From NCBI RefSeq assembly GCF_032911445.1, contig NZ_JAWJEJ010000002.1:434001-498000 (forward strand): a DNA stretch of 64,000 bases. The letters run 5' to 3'. The notes beneath the pieces were generated by a model. It searched no databases. It saw nothing but the letters and a program-made list of their open reading frames with translations, and had not been told where the DNA came from. This DNA is from Sphingomonas sp. HF-S4 (lineage in GTDB: Bacteria > Pseudomonadota > Alphaproteobacteria > Sphingomonadales > Sphingomonadaceae). This document shows positions 35,063 through 42,876 of the stretch, piece after piece (position 1 is the first letter of the stretch; each line of letters starts with the position of its first letter). The position numbers were made by a program, and so were the translations under genes.

Positions 35063-35757
35063 GTGGCCAGCGCATCTTGGTGGTGGACGACGACTTGCAC
35101 ATCCGGAGATTGCTGCAGGGAACGCTGGTTCGGGGCGGCTATCAGCCGATCGAAGCGACGACGGCGGCAGAGGCAATCGAGCAGGTCAAGGCGAGTGCGC
35201 CCGACGCGATCCTGCTTGATCTGGGGCTTCCCGACCGTGACGGGCTGGAGATCGTGCCGTTGCTCCGGCAGCATAGCCAGGCGCCGATCCTGGTCGTCTC
35301 GGCGCGCGACGCGACCGACCAGAAGGTAGCGGCGCTCGATCTGGGCGCGAGCGACTATGTGACGAAGCCGTTCGACAGCGAGGAAATCCTCGCGCGGTTG
35401 CGTGCGTCGTTGCGCGATCACGTCGCTGCCCAGGGCGCCTCGCCGATCGTGCAAACCCATGGGCTCAGCATCGACCTCGCCAATCGCACTATCGTGCGCA
35501 ACGGCGAGGAGGTCCATCTGACCCGCAAGGAATATGAGGTGCTTCGCACCCTCGCGCTGACTCCGGGGCGCGTGGTCACGCACCAGCGCATTCTCGAGGC
35601 GGCATGGCCGTTCGACCATGACCGCAGGGTGGACTATCTCCGGATCGTCGTGCGCAACCTGCGGCACAAGATCGAGCCGGATCCGGCGCGACCGGCGATC
35701 ATCATGAACGAACTCGGCGTCGGTTATCGCCTGATGCCCGACGTGGAACGCCGATAA
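35059..35757 (+). CDS. kdpE: KdpE, OmpR-family response regulator
   Basis: 232 aa. The receiver domain has acidic pair Asp10-Asp11, phospho-acceptor Asp54 (AILLDLGLPDRDG) and conserved Lys in VTKPFD. The C-terminal winged helix contains HLTRKEYEVLRTL and the end IVVRNLRHKIEPDP, GVGYRLM. The ATG overlaps the kdpD stop (ATGA). It activates kdpFABC; a tandem repeat upstream of the TorF gene may be its binding site. Confidence 0.97.
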   Translation: MSGQRILVVDDDLHIRRLLQGTLVRGGYQPIEATTAAEAIEQVKASAPDAILLDLGLPDRDGLEIVPLLRQHSQAPILVVSARDATDQKVAALDLGASDYVTKPFDSEEILARLRASLRDHVAAQGASPIVQTHGLSIDLANRTIVRNGEEVHLTRKEYEVLRTLALTPGRVVTHQRILEAAWPFDHDRRVDYLRIVVRNLRHKIEPDPARPAIIMNELGVGYRLMPDVERR

Positions 35758-35784
35758 GGCGAATTTCGCAGCGCAGCCAAAATG

Positions 35785-36312
35785 CTATGGAAGGACCGCG
35801 CGGCCCTTCGCCGTCATCGGCAGCCCGGCGACGACGAGCACGACTTCGTGCGCGGCGGCCGCGACGGCCTGGTTGACGCGCCCGGCGGCGTCGCGGAAGC
35901 GGCGGGCGAGCGCGTTGTCGGGGACGATCCCCATGCCGGTTTCGTTGGCGACGAGGATCAGCATGCCTTCGAACGCTTCGATTGCTGCGACGAGGTCGGA
36001 CGTTGCGGTGTCGATGTCGCGCTCGGCAAGGAGCAGGTTCGAGATCCAGAGCGTCAGGCAGTCGACCAGCAGCACCGTATCGGGGCCTTGTGCGCGGATC
36101 GCGGCGGGGAGTTGGTGCGGGGCGTCGATCGTGGTCCAGCGTGCGTCGCGATCGGCGCGGTGCCGCGCGATCCGGTCGCGCATCTCGTCGTCCCAGGCTT
36201 CGGCCGTGGCGATGAAGACGTGCGGGCCCGCGAGCGCCTCGGCGCGCTGCTGGGCGTAGCGGCTTTTGCCCGAGCGCGCGCCACCGAGGACGAACAGGCT
36301 GTGCGGTGTCAT
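35785..36312 (-). CDS. cobP: Bifunctional adenosylcobinamide kinase / guanylyltransferase (CobP/CobU)
   Basis: 175 aa. The P-loop [12 protein letters not shown] at residues 9-20 and the segment [15 protein letters not shown] are family hallmarks; His in TIDAPHQL is in the region of the guanylylated histidine. It phosphorylates adenosylcobinamide and activates it with GTP for nucleotide-loop assembly. It is the last gene of the ten-gene cobalamin operon, and its ATG overlaps the end of cobQ by 4 bases. Confidence 0.96.
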   Translation of the reverse strand: MTPHSLFVLGGARSGKSRYAQQRAEALAGPHVFIATAEAWDDEMRDRIARHRADRDARWTTIDAPHQLPAAIRAQGPDTVLLVDCLTLWISNLLLAERDIDTATSDLVAAIEAFEGMLILVANETGMGIVPDNALARRFRDAAGRVNQAVAAAAHEVVLVVAGLPMTAKGRAVLP

Positions 36313-37763
36313 GCGGGCTCCTGGGCGAGGCGAAGCAGCACGTCGATGTCGAGATGGCGTTCGAGTTCGGCGGCAATGGCGTCGAGCGCGGCATCGACAT
36401 CGGCGGTATAGTCGACCCCCGATCCGTCCACGCCGATTCGGGCGAGCAGCGCCCGGCGCGTCTCGGCGCGGGCGAGCAGCCCGTGGAGATACGTGCCCAG
36501 CACGCTGCCGTCGCGGCTGATCGCGCCGTCGCGCGTGCCGTCGTCGAGCAGCGCGAAGGGATGGCCCGTGTCGGGGCCGGTGGTGCGGCCCATGTGCATT
36601 TCATAGCCCTCGACCCGTGCGCCGAGCGCAGTGCCGGTCATGGGGCGTAGCGTCTTGGCCGCGGACAATTCGGTCGCGACATCGAGCAGGCCGAGCCCTT
36701 CCACCTGCGTTGCCGGTCCCTCGATGCCGAGCGGGTCGGCGACACTGCGACCGAGCATCTGGTAGCCGCCGCACAACCCGAGCACTGCGCCGCCGCGGCG
36801 GTGATGTGCGCGCAGGTCGATGTCCCAGCCCTGCGCGCGGAGGAAGGCGAGGTCGGCGATCGTCGCCTTGGAGCCCGGCAGCACGATCAGCGCCGCGTCG
36901 GGAAGTGGCTGGCCGGGGGGCACCATCACCAGTTCGACGCCGGGCTCGAGCTTCAAGGGATCGAGATCGTCGAAGTTCGAGATGCGTGGGAGAATCGGGC
37001 AGGCGATGCGCTTGCGTTCGGTATGCGGTTCGGGGGGGCGATCGAGAATCACCGCGTCTTCGCTTGGGAGGCGGGCGGTGGCGGGGAGCCAGGGGACGAC
37101 GCCGAGGCCGCGCCAGCCCGAGCGTTCTTCGATTGCGCGATAGCCGTCTTCGAACAGCGCTGGATCGCCGCGGAACTTGTTGATTATAAAGCCTTTGATC
37201 ATCGAGGCGTCGGCGGGGTCGATCACTGCGCGGGTGCCGACGATCGCGGCGATCACCCCGCCGCGGTCGATGTCACCGACCAGGACGACAGGGACGTTCG
37301 CGGCGCGGGCGAAGCCCATATTGGCGATGTCGCCGGCGCGCAGATTGATCTCCGCGGGCGAACCGGCGCCTTCGACGAGCACCAAATCGGCTTGTTTTTG
37401 CAGATTATGGTAGCTTTCGAGCACGTCGGCGAGCAATGCGCCGCGCGCCGCACGGAAATTACCGGCGCCCAGCGTGCCGCGCACCCGGCCGTGGACGATC
37501 AACTGCGAGGTGTGGTCGGCCTGGGGCTTGAGCAGCACCGGGTTCATGTCGGTATGCGGCGCGACCCGGCAGGCGAGCGCCTGGAGCGCCTGGGCTCGGC
37601 CGATCTCGCCGCCGTCGATCGTCACCGCGGCGTTGTTCGACATGTTCTGCGGCTTGAACGGGCGGACGTGCAGGCCCCGATTGGCGAAGGCGCGGCACAA
37701 ACCGGCGACGAGCACCGACTTGCCGACGTCCGACCCGGTGCCCTGGAGCATCAAAGCGCCCAC
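36309..37763 (-). CDS. cobQ: Cobyric acid synthase (CobQ)
   Basis: 484 aa. It amidates the b, d, e and g side chains of adenosylcobyrinate a,c-diamide using glutamine. The N-terminal P-loop-type domain begins [18 protein letters not shown], and the class I amidotransferase-like domain contains [12 protein letters not shown] (Cys nucleophile) and the later GTYLHGL. Length is typical. It overlaps cbiB by 13 bases and cobP by 4. Presence of cobQ without corrin-ring genes nearby suggests the cell amidates imported or separately made incomplete corrinoids. Confidence 0.97.
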   Translation of the reverse strand: MGALMLQGTGSDVGKSVLVAGLCRAFANRGLHVRPFKPQNMSNNAAVTIDGGEIGRAQALQALACRVAPHTDMNPVLLKPQADHTSQLIVHGRVRGTLGAGNFRAARGALLADVLESYHNLQKQADLVLVEGAGSPAEINLRAGDIANMGFARAANVPVVLVGDIDRGGVIAAIVGTRAVIDPADASMIKGFIINKFRGDPALFEDGYRAIEERSGWRGLGVVPWLPATARLPSEDAVILDRPPEPHTERKRIACPILPRISNFDDLDPLKLEPGVELVMVPPGQPLPDAALIVLPGSKATIADLAFLRAQGWDIDLRAHHRRGGAVLGLCGGYQMLGRSVADPLGIEGPATQVEGLGLLDVATELSAAKTLRPMTGTALGARVEGYEMHMGRTTGPDTGHPFALLDDGTRDGAISRDGSVLGTYLHGLLARAETRRALLARIGVDGSGVDYTADVDAALDAIAAELERHLDIDVLLRLAQEPA

Positions 37764-38689
37764 GCCACACCTCCCGCGATCAGCCAGAGCAGCAGGCAGG
37801 CGTGCAGATAGACGCGCAGCGCGCGGCGGATATCGGCGGCGTTCGCGTCGGCGCGGCCATCGCCGATCCAGGGCTTGGCGTGCATCGCGCCGTCATAGGC
37901 GATCGGGCCGGCGAGGCGCAGCCCCAGCGCGCCGGCCATCGCCGCTTCGGGCCAGCCCGCATTGGGCGAGGCGTGCGCGCGGGCGTCACGCCACAGGATG
38001 CGCCAGCCGCCGGCACCGGCGATACAAAGCAGGATGCCCGAAAGGCGCGCGGGGACCCAGTTGAGCACGTCGTCGCTGCGCGCGGCAGCCCAGCCGAAGG
38101 CACGCCAGCGTTCCTCGCGATGGCCGATCATGCTGTCGGCGGTGTTGACCGCCTTGTAGATCCACACGCCCGGCAGGCCGGCCAGCAGCAACCAGAATAA
38201 GGGAGCGACGACGCCGTCGCAGAAGCTCTCGGCGAGGCTCTCGATCGCGGCGCGGGCGACGCCGGCCTCGTCGAGCGCGGCGGTGTCGCGGCCGACGATC
38301 TTCGCGACGGCGTTGCGCGCGGCGAGGAGGTCGCCGGCGGATAGTGCGGTGGCGACGGGGCGGACATGGTCGAACAGGCTGCGCTGGGCGAGCGCGGGCC
38401 AGGCGAGCGCCGCCACGGCGAGCCAGCCATAGGTGCCGAGCGATGCCAGCAGCAGATGCTGGACGAGCCACGCGCCGCCGCCCACGGCGACGACGAGCAG
38501 CAGCACGGTCGCGATGCCGAGCAGGCGCCGGGTCTCGAAGCCGTATCGGGCACGGTTCCAGCTGGTCTCGCAGGTGTGGATCAGACGCGCGAAGCCGCCG
38601 ACCGGATGGCCGATGCGGCGATAGAGCGCGCCCGGCCAGCCGATCGTGGCGTCGAGCATCAGGGCGACGAGCGCCACGTGCTCAGCCAC
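37751..38689 (-). CDS. cbiB: Adenosylcobinamide-phosphate synthase (CbiB / CobD)
   Basis: 312 aa inner-membrane protein with about five hydrophobic segments. It attaches the aminopropanol (phosphate) arm to adenosylcobyric acid. Family motifs visible are [15 protein letters not shown] near the start, [17 protein letters not shown] and [14 protein letters not shown]. Eight bases overlap the end of the upstream aminotransferase-like gene, so the two arm-assembly steps are coupled. Confidence 0.95.
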   Translation of the reverse strand: MAEHVALVALMLDATIGWPGALYRRIGHPVGGFARLIHTCETSWNRARYGFETRRLLGIATVLLLVVAVGGGAWLVQHLLLASLGTYGWLAVAALAWPALAQRSLFDHVRPVATALSAGDLLAARNAVAKIVGRDTAALDEAGVARAAIESLAESFCDGVVAPLFWLLLAGLPGVWIYKAVNTADSMIGHREERWRAFGWAAARSDDVLNWVPARLSGILLCIAGAGGWRILWRDARAHASPNAGWPEAAMAGALGLRLAGPIAYDGAMHAKPWIGDGRADANAADIRRALRVYLHACLLLWLIAGGVAWAL

Positions 38690-39650
38690 GGCTCAGCGCC
38701 GCTTCCAGCCGGGCCAGTGCCTCGCCATTGGGCGGCAGGCCGATGCGCAGCCAATCGGGCCGCTCGGCGAAGGGGCGGGTGAGGATCGCGTGGCGGGCGA
38801 GGCGCTCGAACAGGCACAGCGCATGGGGAGTCTCGATCAGCCGGAAGAGCGGGCAGGCGCCGCTCGGCTGGAATCCGGCGCGGACCCATACGGCATCGAG
38901 CGCGGCTGCCTGCGCTTCGAGGCGGACGCGGGTGGCGGCGATCCAGTCGCGGTCGCGATAGGCAGCGGTGCCGATCGCAATCGCCGCGGCGGAGGCGGGC
39001 CAGGCACCCAGCGCGGTGCGGAGCGGCGCGAGGATGGAGTCGGGGCCGAGCACGAAGCCAAGCCGCACGCCGGCGAGCCCGAAGAACTTGCCGAACGAGC
39101 GGAAGATCACCAGCCGGCGGGTGTCGCCTACTTCGCCGGCGAGGCTGAGCGCCGGATCGGCATCGGCAAAGGCTTCGTCGAGCAGCAGCCAGGCATGGGC
39201 GTGGCGGTCGAGCAACGCGCGGCGCTGGGCGGGCGACAGCACACGGCCATCGGGGTTGCCCGGGTTGGCCAGAACCAGCGTGCCGACATAGTCGTCCAGG
39301 GCATCGCGTGCGATCGGCATGCTGCCGGCGATCATCTCGCCATGCGTGCGATAACCCGGGGCGAGGTATCGCGCCGAGCCGCCGATCGACCGGCCAACCA
39401 GCCGTAGCGCGAGTTCGGTGCCGGGGACGGCGCAGACATGGCCGGGATCGACGCCGAAGTGCGCGGCGGCGGCGGCTTCGAGTTCGGCAAGCGCGTGCGG
39501 CTCGGGGAGGCGCTGCCAGTCGATCGCGAGATCGGCGACGCCGGGCCAGGAATCGGGATTGATCCCGGTCGACAGATCGAGCCAGTCGCCGCTGCCGAAC
39601 TGGCGCCGCGCCGCTTCCACGCCGCCGCCGTGCCAGGTCCAGGCGGTCAT
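38682..39650 (-). CDS. cobC: L-threonine-O-3-phosphate decarboxylase (CobC/CobD type)
   Basis: About 322 aa PLP enzyme that makes (R)-1-aminopropan-2-ol phosphate for the corrinoid arm. The start is placed at ATG 39650 (MTAWTWHGGGVEAARR), because the family begins 'HGG.l..A...FG'; the frame is open much further upstream but only as antisense shadow of cobS. The PLP Lys is in FRSFGKFFGLAGVRLGF, with ANPGNPDGRV and LLDEAFAD upstream of it. It overlaps cbiB and cobS at its two ends. Confidence 0.94.
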   Translation of the reverse strand: MTAWTWHGGGVEAARRQFGSGDWLDLSTGINPDSWPGVADLAIDWQRLPEPHALAELEAAAAAHFGVDPGHVCAVPGTELALRLVGRSIGGSARYLAPGYRTHGEMIAGSMPIARDALDDYVGTLVLANPGNPDGRVLSPAQRRALLDRHAHAWLLLDEAFADADPALSLAGEVGDTRRLVIFRSFGKFFGLAGVRLGFVLGPDSILAPLRTALGAWPASAAAIAIGTAAYRDRDWIAATRVRLEAQAAALDAVWVRAGFQPSGACPLFRLIETPHALCLFERLARHAILTRPFAERPDWLRIGLPPNGEALARLEAALSRG

Positions 39651-40366
39651 GCGAGCCTGGCGACGATCAGGGTGGCGAGCAGCAGGCCTGTCTCGGTCAC
39701 TTCGATCCCTGCGCCGTGGCCGTCGCCCGAAATCCCGCCGAGCTTTGCGCGCAGCCAGAAGCCCCATCCGAGCAGGAGCAACGGGGTGGCGAGCAGTGCG
39801 GGCGCGAACCAGGCGCCGGCGACGAGGGCGATCGCCCAGATCGCCAGATCGGCAGGCCGCACCATGTTGCGGAAACGCGAAGCGAGCCCGGCGTGGAGAT
39901 CGGGAAGCCAGCACGTCCAGACCAGCGGCCCGATGCGCGCCGCAAAGGGAAGGAGGAGCAAGGCGACGAAGCCGCCGGCCTCGACCAGGGCGTGGAGCAG
40001 GATGAGCTTGGCGAGGAGCTGGAGCCCGATCGCGACGGCGCCGAAGCTGCCGAGGTGCGGATCGGCGAGGACTTCGAGTACGCGCTCGCGGTGCTTGTGC
40101 GCGGCGCCGCACGCATCGGCCACGTCGCCGAGCCCGTCGAGGTGGAGCGCGCCGGTCAGGCCCACCCATAATGCCACCCCGGCGAGCGCGCCGACCCATG
40201 GATCGAGCTGGGCGCCGGCCCAGGTGCCGCCCGCGATCAGCGCGCCGAGGATCAGGCCGACCGCGGGAAACCACCGCATCGATGCGGCGAACTCGGCATC
40301 GCTGACCTGGACGCGCGGCATGGGCAGGCGGGTGAGGAACAGGAGCGCGATCACCAGCCCCTTCAT
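39647..40366 (-). CDS. cobS: Adenosylcobinamide-GDP ribazoletransferase (cobalamin synthase, CobS/CobV)
   Basis: 239 aa integral membrane enzyme that joins activated cobinamide to alpha-ribazole. It starts LVIALLFLTRLPMP and has the conserved acidic motif HLDGLGDVADA on a loop, then the GSFGAVAIGLQLL segment. Hydrophobic helices fill the remainder. ATG 40366 overlaps the phosphatase stop by 4 bases. Start and length match the family. Confidence 0.96.
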   Translation of the reverse strand: MKGLVIALLFLTRLPMPRVQVSDAEFAASMRWFPAVGLILGALIAGGTWAGAQLDPWVGALAGVALWVGLTGALHLDGLGDVADACGAAHKHRERVLEVLADPHLGSFGAVAIGLQLLAKLILLHALVEAGGFVALLLLPFAARIGPLVWTCWLPDLHAGLASRFRNMVRPADLAIWAIALVAGAWFAPALLATPLLLLGWGFWLRAKLGGISGDGHGAGIEVTETGLLLATLIVARLA

Positions 40367-40932
40367 GCGCGCAGCCCGGTGATCTGCGCGCTCGGCGTGT
40401 CGCCCGGCCAGACGCGCAGCGACAGCAGCGCAGCATAAGGCAGATCGAACGCCCAGAGCTGGCGCTGGTCGAAGCCGCAGAGAAGGTGCAGCGCCGCGCG
40501 GATCGCGCCGCCATGCGTCACTACCAGCGTGTCCACCGGCGGCAGCGCATCGAGCGCGTCGCCCACGCGTGCGACCAGCAACGACCAGCGTTCGCCGCCG
40601 GGGGGCGGATTGGCGTCGGGATCTTCCCAGAATCGCATCAGCGCCTCGGGATCGATCTCACTCGGCGCAAGGCCGTCCCAATCGCCGAAATCGAGTTCGC
40701 GCCAGCGCGTATCGACCGTCAGGGACGTGCCGGTGGCCTGTGCCAACGCCTCCGCGGCGCAGCGGCTGCGCCGGAGGTCGGTGGCGACCAGTCGTTCGAT
40801 GCCGAGGTCGCGCGCCTGATCCACACAGGCGGCGATGCCTTCCGAGGTGGGCTCGCCGTCGGTGCGGCCCATCAATCGGCCGGGCAACAGCGGCGCGCCG
40901 TGGCGCAGCAGGTGCAGCGTGAAGGGATTCAC
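40363..40932 (-). CDS. Histidine phosphatase, probable alpha-ribazole-5'-phosphate phosphatase
   Basis: 189 aa phosphoglycerate-mutase-like protein. The catalytic motif is LHLLRHGAPLLPG near the N-terminus, and the second His lies in VVTHGGAIRAAL. In B12 clusters this family (CobC of Salmonella, also CobZ-like replacements) dephosphorylates alpha-ribazole phosphate or adenosylcobalamin phosphate. The start is GTG 40932, forming a GTGA overlap with the cobT stop; the longer open frame upstream is antisense shadow. Position between cobT and cobS supports the assignment. Confidence 0.88.
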   Translation of the reverse strand: MNPFTLHLLRHGAPLLPGRLMGRTDGEPTSEGIAACVDQARDLGIERLVATDLRRSRCAAEALAQATGTSLTVDTRWRELDFGDWDGLAPSEIDPEALMRFWEDPDANPPPGGERWSLLVARVGDALDALPPVDTLVVTHGGAIRAALHLLCGFDQRQLWAFDLPYAALLSLRVWPGDTPSAQITGLRA

Positions 40933-41942
40933 AACTTTGCCGAGACCTGGGCCTCGGCAAAGGTCGCCATCCGGTCGTGCGCCGCCAGCGCCGAGCGAAT
41001 CACGCCGACCGCGACCGCGGCGCCGCTGCCTTCGCCGAGCCGCATGCCGAGCGACAGCAGCGGATCGAGCCCGAGCCGCGCGAGCAGCAGGACGTGTCCG
41101 GGCTCGGCCGAGCAATGGCCGGCGATGCAATGCGCGGCGATGGCCGGGTTGTCGGCCGCGAGCGGGGCGATCGCCGAGGTGCTGATGAAGCCGTCGAGCA
41201 CCACCGGCACGCCGAGCTGCCGGGCGCGCAGCACGGCGCCGGCAATCGCGGCGATCTCGCGTCCGCCGACGCGGCGCAGCGTCTCGAAGGCGTCGCGGGG
41301 GGCGTCGGCGTGGAAGCCGAGCGCGCGCCGGACGACCTCGGCTTTCCGGACGATCCCTTCGGCATCGACGCCGGTGCCCGGGCCGATCCAGTCGGCGACG
41401 TTGCGGCCCAGGCTGCGCGCGCAAAGCGCTGCGGCGGCGGTGGAATTGCCGATTCCCATCTCGCCGACCGTCAGCAGGTCGAGATCGCTGGCCACCGTTG
41501 CGGCGCCGGCGTTGAGCGCGGCAAGGCATTCGGCTTCGGTCATCGCCGGCGCGCTAGTAAAATCGGCGGTGGGGGTGTCGAGATCGAGTGCGACGACTTC
41601 GAGCTCGAGCCCCGCCACATCCGACAGCGCGTTGATCGCTGCGCCGCCGGCCTCGAAATTGGCGACCATCTGCGCAGTGACGCTGCTGGGAAAGGCACTG
41701 ACGCCGTGCACCGTCACGCCGTGATTGCCCGCGAAGATCGCGGCGCGGGCGCGATCGATCCGCGGGCGCTCGCGATGCTGCCAGCCGGCAAGGAACACGG
41801 CGACTTCCTCGAGCCGGCCTAGCGAGCCCGCCGGCTTGGTGAGCTGTGCCTGGCGTGCACGTGCGGCGCTGGTCGCGCTCGCATCGGGCGCCGGCAGATC
41901 GGCGAGCGCTGCGCGGAAGGCTTCAGGCGAGGCAAAAATCAT
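40929..41942 (-). CDS. cobT: Nicotinate-nucleotide--dimethylbenzimidazole phosphoribosyltransferase (CobT)
   Basis: 337 aa. It activates the lower-ligand base to alpha-ribazole phosphate. Motifs: KPAGSLGRLEEVAVFLAG near the N-terminus, FAGNHGVTVHGVSAFP, TVGEMGIGNSTAAAAL and VLDGFISTSAIAPL; the catalytic Glu is expected in the C-terminal part (RLGEGSGA). ATG 41942 is chosen because it gives the family length and overlaps the DUF1636 stop; the frame upstream is shadow. Confidence 0.96.
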   Translation of the reverse strand: MIFASPEAFRAALADLPAPDASATSAARARQAQLTKPAGSLGRLEEVAVFLAGWQHRERPRIDRARAAIFAGNHGVTVHGVSAFPSSVTAQMVANFEAGGAAINALSDVAGLELEVVALDLDTPTADFTSAPAMTEAECLAALNAGAATVASDLDLLTVGEMGIGNSTAAAALCARSLGRNVADWIGPGTGVDAEGIVRKAEVVRRALGFHADAPRDAFETLRRVGGREIAAIAGAVLRARQLGVPVVLDGFISTSAIAPLAADNPAIAAHCIAGHCSAEPGHVLLLARLGLDPLLSLGMRLGEGSGAAVAVGVIRSALAAHDRMATFAEAQVSAKL

Positions 41943-42346
41943 TCGGCGACATATCCCGGTGGCGGCGTGCGGGTGATGAAATGGCCTTTCACACCTTCGG
42001 GCCATTCTTTGAAGGGCACGCGACCGAAATCGCTCGCGGCATAATGGACGGCATAGTCGAGGATCGCGCGGGCGGATTGTTCGTCGGGGGCGAAGCGGCC
42101 GAGGACATAGCCCACCTTGTCGGGTGCACGCAGATGGACGGTGCAATGATCCTGGCACGCGAACAGACAGGGCATTTCCTGCACGGCGATGCCGGCATAG
42201 CGGGTGTCGCCGGCCTGCACTTCGCGGAGCGCCGCCACCAGCCGCACGCCGCCGCGGACGCCCTGCGCGTCGTCGCGTGCGTCTGCCGAATATCGGCACG
42301 TCTTGCACGCGACCACGGCGGGGCCGTCCGCGACGCGCGTCAGCAT
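41939..42346 (-). CDS. DUF1636 family metal- or cluster-binding protein
   Basis: 135 aa. It has CxxC (VACKTCRYSAD) and a second set of cysteines in EMPCLFACQDHC, resembling thioredoxin-like [2Fe-2S] ferredoxin-fold proteins, and the ending PFKEWPEGVKGHFITRT common to the family. DUF1636 genes regularly occur in cobalamin clusters of proteobacteria, but the role is not established; cobalt handling or corrin reduction before adenosylation are possible. The stop overlaps cobT. The ATG (42344-42346) shares one base with the stop of the membrane protein gene upstream. Confidence 0.85.
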   Translation of the reverse strand: MLTRVADGPAVVACKTCRYSADARDDAQGVRGGVRLVAALREVQAGDTRYAGIAVQEMPCLFACQDHCTVHLRAPDKVGYVLGRFAPDEQSARAILDYAVHYAASDFGRVPFKEWPEGVKGHFITRTPPPGYVAE

Positions 42347-42876
42347 CAGGCGGTCGCCTGGCGCGGGGCGGGGACGCCGGCGGCGGTCAGCACCCGGTAG
42401 AACAAGTACAGAGCGATCAGGATCGCGCCGTTGCGGACGAACTGGTCGAACGAATAGCCCGGGTGGAGCGTGATCGCGACGCCGCCGAGCAAAGTCGCCC
42501 AGGCGAGGGTGACCAGCTTGCCTGCCACGAACGCCGCGACATAGGCGACGCCGAGCTTGGCCGCGACCGACTCTACCCGCAGCCGGGCCAGCGCGGCATA
42601 GGCGCCGAACGCCGCGCCTGCCGCGGCGGTGCCGAGCCCGAGCCCCCAGGCGAGCGTCTTGGGATCGTGCGGATACTGGAGGAAGGCGAAACCGATCGCC
42701 TGGTTGGCGCCCCAGGCGACGAGCGCCAGCGCGACGCCGTCGCGGCGGCGCATATGCACCGCCGCGAGCGCCGCCAGCGCCGATACCGGCGCGGTGCAGG
42801 CGAGCGCGAAGCTCGTCGCGACGCTCGCCAGCGTCAGCAGCATGATCCACAAGGTGGATGCGTGGCGTCGATCCAT
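42346..42876 (-). CDS. Membrane protein in the cobalamin operon, candidate corrinoid transporter component
   Basis: 176 aa with about five or six hydrophobic segments, starting MDRRHASTLWIMLLTLASVA. No annotated family is certain. Size, helix count and position between btuB and DUF1636 resemble S-components of ECF transporters such as the solitary cobalamin transporter BtuM. It has a single Cys (about residue 27, FALACTAP), whereas BtuM uses a Cys in a later loop to bind cobalamin cobalt, so identity with BtuM is doubtful. A role in moving corrinoid or cobalt across the inner membrane is inferred from context only. ATG 42876 shares a base with the btuB stop. Confidence 0.75.
   Translation of the reverse strand: MDRRHASTLWIMLLTLASVATSFALACTAPVSALAALAAVHMRRRDGVALALVAWGANQAIGFAFLQYPHDPKTLAWGLGLGTAAAGAAFGAYAALARLRVESVAAKLGVAYVAAFVAGKLVTLAWATLLGGVAITLHPGYSFDQFVRNGAILIALYLFYRVLTAAGVPAPRQATA

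Noticed and set aside
39651..40514. Upstream extension of the cobC frame to 40514
   Set aside because: The added residues are Arg/Ala-rich shadow of cobS; family similarity begins only at the Met at 39650.
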